Assembly: GCF_050908235.1 (NCBI RefSeq) | Contig: NZ_CP194340.1 | Origin: Pseudoramibacter alactolyticus | GTDB taxonomy: Bacteria > Bacillota > Clostridia > Eubacteriales > Eubacteriaceae | Strand: one strand, 5' to 3' | Length of the DNA stretch: 64,000 nucleotides | Part shown: positions 17,964 to 27,080 of the stretch, one piece after another | Numbering within the stretch: position 1 is the stretch's first letter | Layout of the letters: every line of letters begins with the position of its first letter | The notes under the pieces: generated by a model | Seen by the model: the letters and a program-made list of their open reading frames with translations, nothing else | Databases searched by the model: none | What the model was told of the DNA's origin: nothing | Made by a program: the position numbers and the translations under genes

Positions 17964-19373
17964 TTGGATCAACCACGCAAAAGAACCTCTCGTCAAGTCC
18001 GCAGCGATCAGCCGGCTTCGTCCCGGACGACCGGCACCGGACGCCGGCAAAATGCCGCGCAGACGCCGCCCCAACGCCCGGCTGCAGGCGATTACCGCCG
18101 GCCGGCTCCGCGGCGCACCAACGATGCCCCTGCCCGGCGCAAACGCCAGCGGCCGGCATCATCGCGCACGGTCTCCGGACAACGGCCCCGCCCGCCGCAA
18201 AACACCTCACGGCCCGTCTCCGCCCAAAGCCGCAGGCCCCTGCCCCGGCGCGACGGGCAGCGGCCGCTGGGCAGCCGTCGGCCGTCCCGCAAGCTGCCCC
18301 CGGCCAAACGCCGCCCTTCCTTTTTGAAGGCCCACCGGCGTGGCCTGCTGACCTTCCTTCTGATTTTGGTCGCTCTCCTCGGCGTCGGCTATTTCCTATT
18401 GACGCGCACTAAGCCGCTGGTTTTTGCCAGCGACAAATACGGCATCAGCGCCGAAGCCGCAGCCCAGGCCCGCAGGCACCGCATCCGCAACGTGCTGCTC
18501 CTCGGAACGGACGGCCGCAACAACGTCGACGGCTCCCGATCCGACACCCTCATGATTCTCTCCGGCGATTTTGAACATAAATCGCTGAAAATCAGCTCCA
18601 TTCTTCGGGATTCCTATGTCTCGATTCCCGGCCACGGCTACGGCAAACTCAACGCGGCCTATTCCTACGGTTCGGCCGACAGCGCCGCCGATGACCAAAA
18701 AATCGAAAACGGCGCCGCCCTGGCGCTCAAAACCGTCAACCGCAACTTCGACACCGCGATGACCGATTACGTCGTCGTCGACTTCAGCTGCGTCATTAAA
18801 ATGGTGGACGCCGTCGGCGGAGTCAAGGTCGACATTAAATCCGAGGCCGAGCGCGAAAGCCTCAACGCCAATGTCGGCGACATCAACGCCAACGTCTCCG
18901 GCCACGCCGCTTCGGGCCCTGTCCGCGGCATCGGCACCCAAAAGCTCAACGGGGTTCAGGCCCTGGCCTACGCCCGCATCCGCCATGTGGGCAACGGCGA
19001 TTTCGAACGCACCCAGCGTCAGCGCGCCGTCCTCAATCAGGTTTTTGCTAAGGCCAAAAAACTCAGCCTGATCAAGCAGTACAAGCTTTATAAGGCCATC
19101 AAGCCTTATATCCACACCTCGATGTCCGGCCGCGAAATCTTCAAATATCTCTTCAATGTCGCGCTGATCCGCGGCGCCGGCATCAAGCAGCAGCAGATTC
19201 CCGACAGCAACCTGACCTCCGTGGGCATGCTCCGCGGCGTTTCCTATGTCTTCCCCAAGACACTGGAAAACAATATCATCGCGCTGCACAACTTTATCTA
19301 CGAAGAGGACTACACCCCTTCCGATACGGCCACGGGCATCAGCACGCACATCCAAAATGTCTGGCCTTATTAA
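17964..19373 (+). CDS. LytR-CpsA-Psr (LCP) cell-wall polymer ligase
   Basis: A 469-residue protein. Residues 1-105 are Arg/Pro-rich and look disordered and cytoplasmic, one membrane helix follows (LTFLLILVALLGVGYFLL), then an extracellular LCP domain with LLLGTDGRNN, SDTLMILS, SILRDSYVSIP and YARIRHVGNGDFERTQRQR. LCP enzymes transfer teichoic acid or capsule polymers from lipid carriers to peptidoglycan. The start is TTG with GGAG 10 nt upstream; no ATG in frame is close. It ends in a strong terminator. Confidence 0.9.
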   Translation: MDQPRKRTSRQVRSDQPASSRTTGTGRRQNAAQTPPQRPAAGDYRRPAPRRTNDAPARRKRQRPASSRTVSGQRPRPPQNTSRPVSAQSRRPLPRRDGQRPLGSRRPSRKLPPAKRRPSFLKAHRRGLLTFLLILVALLGVGYFLLTRTKPLVFASDKYGISAEAAAQARRHRIRNVLLLGTDGRNNVDGSRSDTLMILSGDFEHKSLKISSILRDSYVSIPGHGYGKLNAAYSYGSADSAADDQKIENGAALALKTVNRNFDTAMTDYVVVDFSCVIKMVDAVGGVKVDIKSEAERESLNANVGDINANVSGHAASGPVRGIGTQKLNGVQALAYARIRHVGNGDFERTQRQRAVLNQVFAKAKKLSLIKQYKLYKAIKPYIHTSMSGREIFKYLFNVALIRGAGIKQQQIPDSNLTSVGMLRGVSYVFPKTLENNIIALHNFIYEEDYTPSDTATGISTHIQNVWPY

Positions 19374-19381
19374 ACGCAAAA

Positions 19382-19412
19382 ACGCCCCGCCCGGTTAGCC
19401 CGGACGGGGCGT
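19382..19412. terminator. Shared terminator between convergent genes
   Basis: ACGCCCCG and CGGGGCGT form the stem, flanked by AAAAA and TTTTA, so it can end both the rightward LCP gene and the leftward DUF3793 gene. Confidence 0.85.
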
Positions 19413-19425
19413 TTTATGATGTGAA

Positions 19426-19980
19426 TTATCCCACTGTCAGCCGATCCACGGTGAATCCGCTGCGGTAGCTTCTGCAAAAATGACGGGTGCAGGATTTGTA
19501 AATCCGAAAGCGCTTTTGAGCTGAGACTTCGTCGCCGTATACCTTCCAGCAGCCCACGCATTTGCATTGGCGTCCGCGATGAACCACAAACCCGGCGACA
19601 TCCTCCAGGGGATAGCCTAAAAACAGGCCGATCTCGTGAGGAAAATGCGCTTCGGACTTCAGCCGCGCCGTCAAATGGGCGATGAGCCGCTCCGGATCTG
19701 CCGCGGCGTCCGCCGGATAACCGTAATGCGCCAGAAACCGGCGCGCCGCCCCCGTGTCCAGGTGGGCACAAAGCGCCTTAGGACGATAAACGTAAATCAG
19801 CGCACGGTCCCGGCTCCTGCGCAGGCACCGCGCCCAAACCCCTTTGGGGCCCAGCGCCGCATTCCAGCGCAAAATCACCCGATCCACTTCTGTCTTGCTG
19901 CCGCCGGCATTGAACAAGCTGCCGACCTTCAGACCGGCCAGCGTCGGCGCACAATTACGAATCAGCTGAATATCCGACAT
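19426..19980 (-). CDS. DUF3793 family protein
   Basis: A 184-residue protein with the family signature FPHEIGLFLGYPLEDVAGF and a Cys-containing CKCVGCWKVYGDE region near residue 140. The biochemical role is unknown. The family is common in anaerobes beside flavodoxin and iron-uptake genes, and here too it is immediately downstream of flavodoxin in the same direction (37-bp gap), suggesting a redox or iron-linked job. Confidence 0.8.
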   Translation of the reverse strand: MSDIQLIRNCAPTLAGLKVGSLFNAGGSKTEVDRVILRWNAALGPKGVWARCLRRSRDRALIYVYRPKALCAHLDTGAARRFLAHYGYPADAAADPERLIAHLTARLKSEAHFPHEIGLFLGYPLEDVAGFVVHRGRQCKCVGCWKVYGDEVSAQKRFRIYKSCTRHFCRSYRSGFTVDRLTVG

Positions 19981-20016
19981 GGCTTTCTTTAACCCGGCGA
20001 ATCGGCTGCAAGTCCC

Positions 20017-20448
20017 TTAAAGGGCTTTTGCCAGCGCTTCACCCAGGGCCTTGCATTCCGCCTTGGCCTCATCATCCGGCGTTTCGTTGCAGATCACGGA
20101 ATCGGCCACACGGTCGGCGCCGGCATCGGCGCAATCGTCTTCCCAGGTGCGCATCCATTCGCCATCCCCCCAGCCATAAGAGCCGAAGAGCACGATTTTC
20201 TTGCCGCTCAAGCTATCTTTCACGTCGTCGAACATCGGCTGCATTTCGGATTCTTCCAGTTGTTCGGCTCCCATCGACGGGCAACCGAAAGCGATGCCGT
20301 CAAATTCGGCCACCTTGCTGCTGTCAAAATCCGCCGCCTGAAAAACTTCGACCTCTGCACCGCCGGCTTTGATACCCGCTTCCACAGCGTCTGCCATGAT
20401 TTCCGTGTTGCCGGTGCCGCTCCAAAATACTAATGCTGCTTTACTCAT
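20017..20448 (-). CDS. Flavodoxin
   Basis: A 143-residue short-chain flavodoxin, the low-potential FMN electron carrier that replaces ferredoxin under iron limitation. FWSGTGNTEIMA is the phosphate-binding loop; GCPSMGAEQLEE and FGSYGWGDGEWM are the loops that stack on the isoalloxazine ring. The RBS is GGAGAAAGG. The palindrome at 20485-20502 overlaps its probable promoter, consistent with iron control. Confidence 0.93.
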   Translation of the reverse strand: MSKAALVFWSGTGNTEIMADAVEAGIKAGGAEVEVFQAADFDSSKVAEFDGIAFGCPSMGAEQLEESEMQPMFDDVKDSLSGKKIVLFGSYGWGDGEWMRTWEDDCADAGADRVADSVICNETPDDEAKAECKALGEALAKAL

Positions 20449-20484
20449 TTTTTTCTTCCTTTCTCCAATGAAATTTATATCCTA

Positions 20485-20502
20485 TGTTAGATTTTTCTAA
20501 CA
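20485..20502. promoter_or_regulatory. Perfect palindromic operator at the flavodoxin promoter
   Basis: TGTTAGA-TTTT-TCTAACA is an exact 18-bp inverted repeat lying between a TGTTAG -35 region and a TATAAA -10 on the minus strand. The TTAG/CTAA half-sites resemble those of DtxR-family metal repressors. A second inverted repeat, TACTAA-n5-TTAGTA, lies near 20580-20595. Confidence 0.65.
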
Positions 20503-20674
20503 GAATAGGCTTATTAAATGGCATTCCGAATCGCTCGATCTCGAAATGCCGTTCACACGCTTCGATCATTTAGCTTATACTAACTTTCTTAGTAAAATCT
20601 TGTCTTCCCCGAAAATCGGGAAAGACAAACGTTTTTTCGAACGGACATGCCGACGCATCCCGATGCCGCATGGC

Positions 20675-22765
20675 TTAAGCCACATCATCCTTCAATACAT
20701 TGGTCATATTGTACAGGCAGATGCCCACCGTGGATGAATTGTGCAAAATCGCGGCCAATCCAGGCATGAAAATGCCGAAAACCCCGCCGAAAATGATGGC
20801 CGTATTAAAGCCGACGATAAAACGGCGGTTGTTCGTCAGGCGATTCATCAGCCGATTGGCCAATTGCTTGAGCACCACCAGCTGGTACAAATCGTCCTCG
20901 GAAATGGTCACATCCGCTATTTCTCGAGCAATGTCCGCACCCTCTGCAATGGCGACGCCCACATCTGCCGCCGAAAGCGCCGGCGAATCGTTAATCCCGT
21001 CGCCGACCATCATCACCGTGCGGCCCAGTGTTTTTTCCGCCTCAACATAGCGGGCCTTGTCTTCCGGCAGCACTTCTGCGTGATATTCGCTCAGGCCGGC
21101 CTTGGCCGCGATGGCTCTAGCCGTTCTTTCGCTGTCCCCTGTCATCATGACAATCTTGCCGACACCGGCCGCCTTGAGCCTGCCCACTACGTCGGGCACC
21201 TCTGCCCGCAGCGGATCCTCGATGCAGATGACCGCCGTCAGCTCGCCGTTAATCCCCAGATAAAGATGGGAATAATAGGGCGAGAGGCTGTCCAAAATGG
21301 CCTGGGCTTTCTGGCTGACGTGAATGGCTTCATCCTCGAGAACAAAGTGATGGCTGCCGATAACGACGCGCGCGCCGTCAATGGTTGAGGCAATGCCGTG
21401 AGCCACAATATATTCCACCTTGGAATGCATTTCCTCGTGGGTAATGCCCCGCTCCTCGGCGCCGCGAACCACCGCATTCGCCATCGAATGGGGGAAATGC
21501 TCTTCCAGGCACGCCGCAATGCGCAGCATTTCCGTCTCGGAGCGGCCGTCGGTCACCACTACCTCTTTTAACGTAGGGGTTGCTTTAGTGAGGGTGCCGG
21601 TTTTATCGAAAATGATCGTATCGGCTTTGGCGATATTCTCCAGGAATTTGCCGCCTTTCACCGTGATGTGATGACTGCTGGCCTCCCGCATGCCGGAGAG
21701 CACCGCAATGGGCACCGACAGCTTGAGCGCGCAGGAATAATCCACCATCAAAACGGAAACCGCCTTGGTAACGTTGCGGGTCAAAAGGCCCGTCAGCAAA
21801 GCCCCGGCAAAGGTGTAGGGCACCAGCCGATCCGCCAAGTTTTCGGCCCGGCCCTGGGCTTCGGATTTGAGCTTTTCCGAATCCTCAATCATCCCGATGA
21901 TTTTTTCATAGCGGGTTTCCCCCATCGCCGTCCTCACCCGGATGGTCAGGCTGCCTTCCTCCACGACGGTCCCGGCATAAACCGTGCTTTCCGCTGTCTT
22001 GCGGACGGGAACCGATTCCCCGGTCATCGCCGCCTGGTTCACCATGGCCTCGCCGGTAACGACCGTCCCGTCGAGGGGAATCATCGAGCCGACTTCCACG
22101 CGAATCAAATCGTCAACATTGATCTCGTCGATGCCGGTTTCCACGCTGCTGCCGTCAGGCTGAACGGCCCAGACCTTTCCGACGTTTAACGCCATGGAAT
22201 TGGCCAAATCGGAAACGGACTTTTTATAGGTCCATTCCTCGAGAATTTCGCCGATCTTCAGCAAAAAGCTCACCGAGCTTGCCGTTTTAAAATCCGCGGT
22301 AACAATCGCTGCGGTTAACGCCGACGCGTCGAGCACCTCCACCGTCAGTCCCTTGCCGCTAAAAAGGGCTTTAACCCCTTTGACAATATAGGGCAGCGAA
22401 TTGATCAGAGCCAGCACCCCGCGGATCCCCGCGGGCAAAAACGCCCATCGCAACACGCGGCCGGCCACAGCCGAGACCATTTTATCCCAATAGCGGGAGG
22501 AAATCTCGAGCCCGGAATCCGGCGCTTTTTCGATTAAAGCCTGATTCGAAAGGTCGATGCCCTCAAGGGCGCGGATGACCCTTTCCCGATCTCCGTGATA
22601 AAACACGACGATATCGGCGGTGCGGATCATGATTTTAACGTCGTCAACCCCTTCGGTTCGCATGAGCACCCAGCGAATGGCGTCGGCCTCCCGAAAGCTG
22701 ACGGGATAGGGCAGGCGCACCCGCATGCGGCCGCAAATATCGTGGGCAATTAAAAACTTTTCCAT
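20675..22765 (-). CDS. P1B-type heavy-metal translocating ATPase
   Basis: A 696-residue metal-transporting P-type ATPase. The N-terminus is an HMA-like domain without CxxC (HDICGRMRVRLPY). It then has actuator TGESVPV, phosphorylation site DKTGTLTKATPT and hinge GDGINDSPALSAADVG. The membrane metal-site motif is DYSCALKLSVP, with Ser-Cys-Ala where CPC or SPC is usual, so the metal is uncertain. The neighbouring DUF6110 gene and the iron block suggest Fe, Mn or Zn handling. It starts 10 bp after the DUF6110 stop, in the same operon. Confidence 0.88.
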   Translation of the reverse strand: MEKFLIAHDICGRMRVRLPYPVSFREADAIRWVLMRTEGVDDVKIMIRTADIVVFYHGDRERVIRALEGIDLSNQALIEKAPDSGLEISSRYWDKMVSAVAGRVLRWAFLPAGIRGVLALINSLPYIVKGVKALFSGKGLTVEVLDASALTAAIVTADFKTASSVSFLLKIGEILEEWTYKKSVSDLANSMALNVGKVWAVQPDGSSVETGIDEINVDDLIRVEVGSMIPLDGTVVTGEAMVNQAAMTGESVPVRKTAESTVYAGTVVEEGSLTIRVRTAMGETRYEKIIGMIEDSEKLKSEAQGRAENLADRLVPYTFAGALLTGLLTRNVTKAVSVLMVDYSCALKLSVPIAVLSGMREASSHHITVKGGKFLENIAKADTIIFDKTGTLTKATPTLKEVVVTDGRSETEMLRIAACLEEHFPHSMANAVVRGAEERGITHEEMHSKVEYIVAHGIASTIDGARVVIGSHHFVLEDEAIHVSQKAQAILDSLSPYYSHLYLGINGELTAVICIEDPLRAEVPDVVGRLKAAGVGKIVMMTGDSERTARAIAAKAGLSEYHAEVLPEDKARYVEAEKTLGRTVMMVGDGINDSPALSAADVGVAIAEGADIAREIADVTISEDDLYQLVVLKQLANRLMNRLTNNRRFIVGFNTAIIFGGVFGIFMPGLAAILHNSSTVGICLYNMTNVLKDDVA

Positions 22766-22774
22766 CGCCCGCCC

Positions 22775-23053
22775 TTATTTGGCCGCTTCCGTCGTTTCTT
22801 CCTTTGTGTGAAGCATTGCCGCCTTTTCGGCCGCCTTTTGTTCGTTCACTTCCTTGGCTTCGGCCACAACATCGCCGGCGCCGGACTGAACTTCCGCCAC
22901 TTTGTCGAGCACGCAGTCCTTGGCGCGCAGCGCCGCCGCCGTACAGGCGGTATAAACCTTCTTGGCTTCCTTGCTGGCCAAAATAGCCAGCCCCGCCGTG
23001 CCGAATACCAAACCGCCCGCAAAATAACCGATTTTTGTTTTGTTGAATTTCAT
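22775..23053 (-). CDS. DUF6110 family small membrane protein, partner of the P-type ATPase
   Basis: A 92-residue protein with one N-terminal glycine-rich membrane helix (IGYFAGGLVFGTAGLAILAS) and an Ala/Glu-rich cytoplasmic helix. The family occurs just upstream of heavy-metal ATPases and parallels the small partner of mycobacterial CtpC; a chaperone or targeting role is inference. ATG 23053 is preferred because AGGTG lies 8 nt before it; an in-frame GTG at 23062 overlaps that RBS. Confidence 0.72.
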   Translation of the reverse strand: MKFNKTKIGYFAGGLVFGTAGLAILASKEAKKVYTACTAAALRAKDCVLDKVAEVQSGAGDVVAEAKEVNEQKAAEKAAMLHTKEETTEAAK

Positions 23054-23213
23054 GTCTTTCACCTGTTTTTATAAATTTCGGCAACGCAATATTTTGAATG
23101 ATGCTTTCTTCGTTTACTACATTCTCCGCGTTTTTTCTTCCGATGAAATTATATTAGCATCTGTTTAAATCCCTGTCAAAGCTTAGCTTCAACTGTTTTT
23201 TATCGGTTAAGAC

Positions 23214-23229
23214 TTCAGTTTTTTCTAAC
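23214..23229. promoter_or_regulatory. TTAG/CTGA operator-like repeat upstream of the ATPase operon
   Basis: On the minus strand GTTAGAAAAAACTGAA matches the flavodoxin operator with one half-site mismatch and the same 6-bp spacing. Confidence 0.45.
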
Positions 23230-23331
23230 TAACCAAGGCGCAACTAATTTTGTTGATTATAATTTTAACATTACTTCTTGGTTGTCCATGGCAAACCGAC
23301 TTTCCGTGAAAACCGCCCTTATGGGCCGCGA

Positions 23332-23541
23332 TTAAACGATGATTTTATCCGCCATCGATTTGTCGATGGCAACGCGGCTTTCCTTGATCTGGACGATCAG
23401 ATTCCCCCCCAACTTCTGGATCGGCTTGACCGTCGCGCCAAGAACGAAGCCGAGATCATTCATATGTTTGATCACTTCGTCTTTGCCGCGAATGAATTTA
23501 ATTTGATATTCTGTGTTGAGATCAGCCAATGATAACGGCAT
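23332..23541 (-). CDS. FeoA-like SH3-domain protein (second copy)
   Basis: A 69-residue FeoA-family protein (MPLSLADLNTEYQIKFIRG to VAIDKSMADKIIV), starting at ATG 23541 behind GGGAGGAAG. FeoA proteins are thought to bind the cytoplasmic face of FeoB and tune ferrous-iron transport. It is not adjacent to feoB: the Cys-rich gene and a 458-bp gap lie between, so it probably has its own promoter. Confidence 0.82.
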   Translation of the reverse strand: MPLSLADLNTEYQIKFIRGKDEVIKHMNDLGFVLGATVKPIQKLGGNLIVQIKESRVAIDKSMADKIIV

Positions 23542-23999
23542 GTCTTCCTCCCGTTCTTCTTTCCATTTTTCGTGTGCGCTTCTTCTTTTGATCTGGCAGC
23601 GCGCGGCGTCAGACGGCGCCGCAAAGCACCACAAACAAGAAAACTGCCAGCGTCCCCCGCATCATTTGTTCCGCCCGAAAATGCACTACTTTTTCGAGTT
23701 TCACATCAACAGGATCCGACTGACAGTCTTCTTTGCCGCAAACCACAACCGACTTCCCGGATCTATGGTAAATCTTTTGTTTCGGAAAATGGGCGCCGGG
23801 CGAGCTGAAAGAAGAGGAACCGAATCGTTTCGGTATTATATAACCCGGCCTCCCGCTGGAACTGCACTACTGAACCAGTTTTGTTCCGGCTATGGCATTT
23901 GGCATTTGTCTTTCCCTAAATCATCAAAGAAGGAGGGCAGACCGTAAGGTCTGCGTTTATATATCATGTGGATTTTAACCACAGGGAAAGCTAATTCAT
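23542..23999. other. 458-bp gap between the Feo genes
   Basis: Leftward reading shows a TATAAT at 23835-23840 with a weak AGTTCC -35 at 17 bp, a plausible promoter for the second feoA. A 31-codon leftward frame near 23604-23699 has a GTG start, a hydrophobic stretch (TLAVFLFVVLCG) and no clear RBS. GCAGACC-GTAA-GGTCTGC at 23937-23954 is a hairpin that may end the feoB operon. Confidence 0.5.
23937..23954 (-). terminator. Hairpin at the end of the feoB operon
   Basis: A 7-bp stem with a 4-nt loop. On the minus strand it is followed by CCTCCTTCTTT, a moderate U-rich tail. Confidence 0.5.
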
Positions 24000-24209
24000 T
24001 TAAGAAGCTTTCTTCTTTTGGGCGTAGCCGTCAAGCCGCGCCCGCTGTTCCGGCGTCGGCCCGGACTGGCATCCGCCATGACAGTTTCCTGCCGAGGCAC
24101 AATCCCCGCATTGGAGGTTCCCGCCGTTCTTCAGGGTTTTATGCAAAGACCGGACGGCAGCAACCACCACCGCGAGAACAATGAGCCCGACGATAATGGT
24201 TCCAAGCAT
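24000..24209 (-). CDS. FeoB-associated Cys-rich membrane protein
   Basis: A 69-residue protein with one N-terminal helix (IIVGLIVLAVVVAAVRSL) and a Cys cluster CGDC...CHGGC, as in small proteins found after feoB in Bacillota. It lies 2 bp after feoB. It may assist iron delivery; no mechanism is shown by the sequence. Confidence 0.85.
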   Translation of the reverse strand: MLGTIIVGLIVLAVVVAAVRSLHKTLKNGGNLQCGDCASAGNCHGGCQSGPTPEQRARLDGYAQKKKAS

Positions 24210-24211
24210 TT

Positions 24212-26365
24212 TTATGCCTCCGCTCTGGCCGCATCCAGGAGTTGCTTGTTCGGATCAGGTCTGAACAGCATGTAGCAGATCCCGACCACAACCGCAATGC
24301 CGATAACGGTCCAGAAATTGAATCCGACTTCACCGGACACCAGGCCGCCGATTTGGTAGACGGCCATCGATACCAGATAGGCCAGGCCGCATTGATAGCC
24401 AATCGCGCCCCAAGTCCATTTGGCATTGCCCATTTCCCCTTTGATCGCGCCAATCGCTGCAAAGCAAGGTGCGCAGAGCAGGTTGAACACCATAAAGGAG
24501 AAGGCAGAAATCGAGGTGTAGTCTTTGGCAATGGCTGCCCACAGGGCCGCATTGCCAGCTTCCGCATCCGATGCGTGGTGGTAGAGAATCCCAAAGGTCC
24601 CGACCACGTTTTCTTTGGCCACAAGGCCGGTGATGGCTGCCACAGCCGGCCGCCACGTACCCCAGCCCAGCGGGACAAACAGCCAGGCAATGGCGCGTCC
24701 CACAACGGCCAGAATGGAATGATCCATATTGTCAACCATGCCGAAGGATCCGCCTTCAACGCCGAAGCCCTGAAGGAACCAGATCACGATGGTGGACAAG
24801 AGAATGATGGTCCCGGCTTTCTTGATGAAGTGGGACGCTCTTTCCCAGACGCTTCTGAGCACGTCGGAAACCCGCGGCCAGTGATAGGCTGGCAGTTCCA
24901 TCACGAAGGGCGCCGGATCCCCGGCGAACGCCTTGGTCTTTTTCAGCATAATGCCCGACACGATGATCGCCGCAATCCCGATAAAATAGGCGGAGGTTGC
25001 CACCCAGCCGGAATTGTGGAAAATCGCCCCGGCGATCAGCGCGATGATCGGGAGCTTTGCTGAACACGGAATAAAGGTTGTCGTCATGACCGTCATGCGG
25101 CGGTCACGCTCGTTTTCAATGGTTCTGGAAGCCATGACGCCCGGAACCCCGCACCCGGTCCCGATAAGAATCGGAATGAAGGACTTGCCGGATAGACCGA
25201 ATTTTCTGAACACCCGGTCCATGACAAAGGCAATGCGCGCCATGTAGCCGCAGCCTTCAAGGAAGGCCAGGAAGAGGAAGAGCACAGCCATCTGCGGCAC
25301 AAAGCCGAGCACCGCGCCGACTCCGGCAATAATTCCATCAAGAATCAGGCTGGAGAGCCAGCCGGCGACGTGCGCCGATTTGAGCAGCCCTTCAACAAAG
25401 GGCGGAATGATGGTGCCAAACAAGGAATCGTTCACCCAGTCGGTGGCCATGGTCCCAACGGTCGAGATGGATACGTAATAAACGCCCCACATGACCAGAA
25501 TAAAAATCGGCAGCCCGAGAATCCGGTTGGTGACGATTTTATCAATTTTATCAGAAATGGTCAGCTGACCTTTATTTTTCTTGTCGTAAACGCCGCGGAC
25601 CCATTCGCCGATGATGTTGTAGCGCTCGCCGGTAATAATGGATTCCGCATCGTCATCCATTTCCTTTTCGCAGGCGGCGATATCGCCCTTGACGTGTTCC
25701 ATCTTCGCCGCATCGAGATTCAGATGCGCCGTCGCCTTGGTATCGCCTTCAAAAATCTTGACGGCATACCAACGTTGTTCTTCTTCCGGCAGATCGTGAA
25801 GCAGGGCTTCTTCAATATGGGCCAGGGTGTGTTCCACCGCCCCTTCAAATTTGTGCTTCGGCAGGTATTTTTCACCCTTTTCTGCAATGGCCACGGTCTT
25901 TTCAATGAGTTCATTGACGCCGGTGCCCTTCATGGCGGAAATCGGCACAACCGCGCATCCCGTAATTCGAGACAGGCTGTCAAAATCAATTTTGTCGCCG
26001 TTCTTCTCGACGACGTCCATCATGTTGATGGCAATGACGGTCGGAATGCCGCATTCCAATACCTGGGTGGTCAGATAGAGGTTGCGTTCCAGGTTGCTCC
26101 CGTCGACGATGTTAATGATCGCGTCCGGTCTTTCCTGCACGATGTAGTCTCTGGCGACCACTTCTTCCAATGTATAGGGCGAGAGGGAATAAATCCCCGG
26201 AAGGTCTGCAATGGTGACTTCTTTATGCCCCTTGAGCTTCCCTTCCTTTTTTTCAACCGTAACGCCCGGCCAGTTGCCGACATATTGATTCGCCCCCGTT
26301 AATGAGTTGAATAAGGTCGTCTTCCCGGAGTTCGGGTTGCCGGCCAATGCAATAATTTTTGCCAT
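24212..26365 (-). CDS. feoB: Ferrous iron transporter FeoB
   Basis: A 717-residue Fe(II) uptake permease. The N-terminal GTPase has GNPNSGKTTLFNSLTG (G1), IADLPGIYSL (G3) and INMMDVVE (G4), followed by the GDI helical region. The membrane part has two Gate repeats with FIPCSAKLPI and LCAPCFAAI, and about ten helices. It lies 45 bp after feoA and overlaps the Cys-rich gene region in one leftward operon, expected to be induced by low iron in anaerobic conditions. Confidence 0.96.
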   Translation of the reverse strand: MAKIIALAGNPNSGKTTLFNSLTGANQYVGNWPGVTVEKKEGKLKGHKEVTIADLPGIYSLSPYTLEEVVARDYIVQERPDAIINIVDGSNLERNLYLTTQVLECGIPTVIAINMMDVVEKNGDKIDFDSLSRITGCAVVPISAMKGTGVNELIEKTVAIAEKGEKYLPKHKFEGAVEHTLAHIEEALLHDLPEEEQRWYAVKIFEGDTKATAHLNLDAAKMEHVKGDIAACEKEMDDDAESIITGERYNIIGEWVRGVYDKKNKGQLTISDKIDKIVTNRILGLPIFILVMWGVYYVSISTVGTMATDWVNDSLFGTIIPPFVEGLLKSAHVAGWLSSLILDGIIAGVGAVLGFVPQMAVLFLFLAFLEGCGYMARIAFVMDRVFRKFGLSGKSFIPILIGTGCGVPGVMASRTIENERDRRMTVMTTTFIPCSAKLPIIALIAGAIFHNSGWVATSAYFIGIAAIIVSGIMLKKTKAFAGDPAPFVMELPAYHWPRVSDVLRSVWERASHFIKKAGTIILLSTIVIWFLQGFGVEGGSFGMVDNMDHSILAVVGRAIAWLFVPLGWGTWRPAVAAITGLVAKENVVGTFGILYHHASDAEAGNAALWAAIAKDYTSISAFSFMVFNLLCAPCFAAIGAIKGEMGNAKWTWGAIGYQCGLAYLVSMAVYQIGGLVSGEVGFNFWTVIGIAVVVGICYMLFRPDPNKQLLDAARAEA

Positions 26366-26410
26366 TTGTTCTCCTATCCTAATAAGATTCGCTCAGTGCT
26401 TGACAAAGAC

Positions 26411-26632
26411 TTATAAAACTTCGACCATTTCGGCGTCCGCTTTTCTAAGACTGAGTTCATAATCGCGAACGGTGATTTCAATCGGATCGCCAAGGGGGGC
26501 AACCTTCCGGACATAAACTGCCTGTCCTTTGGTTAATCCCATATCCATGATCCGCCTTTTAATCGGGCCGGCTCCATGGATTTTCTTGACCGTCGCGGTA
26601 TCACCTACCTGAACGTCTTTGAGTGTTGCCAT
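26411..26632 (-). CDS. feoA: FeoA, cytoplasmic partner of FeoB
   Basis: A 73-residue SH3-like protein (MATLKDVQVGDTATVKKIHG, GPIKRRIMDMGLTKG, PLGDPIEITVRDYELSLRK) with all typical FeoA features. It is the first gene of the feoA-feoB operon; RBS AAGGAGG. The promoter and operator-like repeat at 26768-26797 precede it. Confidence 0.94.
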   Translation of the reverse strand: MATLKDVQVGDTATVKKIHGAGPIKRRIMDMGLTKGQAVYVRKVAPLGDPIEITVRDYELSLRKADAEMVEVL

Positions 26633-26767
26633 GTGAATCCTCCTTCTTCATTCGGTATTGTCGTGAAAGTTACCGGTTGTCGAACCCACATGCGCGCACA
26701 CAAAATGAATGGATTAGAGCATCTATTAATCGCAAATGTTTGTTCGAACTCATCTAACCTTGATCTG

Positions 26768-26797
26768 AGTTTAGCACCTCTAACCCTCTGCTGTCAA
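26768..26797 (-). promoter_or_regulatory. feo operon promoter with overlapping TTAG/CTAA repeat
   Basis: TTGACA (26792-26797) and TAAACT (26768-26773) are 18 bp apart on the minus strand. GTTTAGCACCTCTAAC (26769-26784), an inverted repeat with TTAG/CTAA arms 5 bp apart, overlaps the -10. More GTTAG half-sites occur at ~26751-26756 and 26803-26808. Confidence 0.6.
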
Positions 26798-26999
26798 CCC
26801 TTTCTAACACAAAAATGTATTTTTTATGTATTTTTTTGTTTTGAAGACTTGCTTATGTTAGCTTTTTCAAATTTAATTGTGCTAACTTTTGCATTGCGCG
26901 TCAACCAGCGCTTTCCATTAGTTTAAATTTATTTTAAAGAAGGTTTGGTTCCGCCATTTTTATGTTCTTAATTTTGCATGGTTATTCAAAAAATCGCAT

Positions 27000-27031
27000 A
27001 AAAAAGGCAACGCCCGCAAACAGGCGTTGCC
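27000..27031 (-). terminator. Strong terminator downstream of the orphan riboswitch
   Basis: GGCAACGCC and GGCGTTGCC form a 9-bp stem with a short loop; on the minus strand TTTTTTA follows. Confidence 0.9.
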
Positions 27032-27080
27032 TTTCAAAGAGATGGATTCCATTCCCGCTTGGGGAAGGAGGAATGAATTA

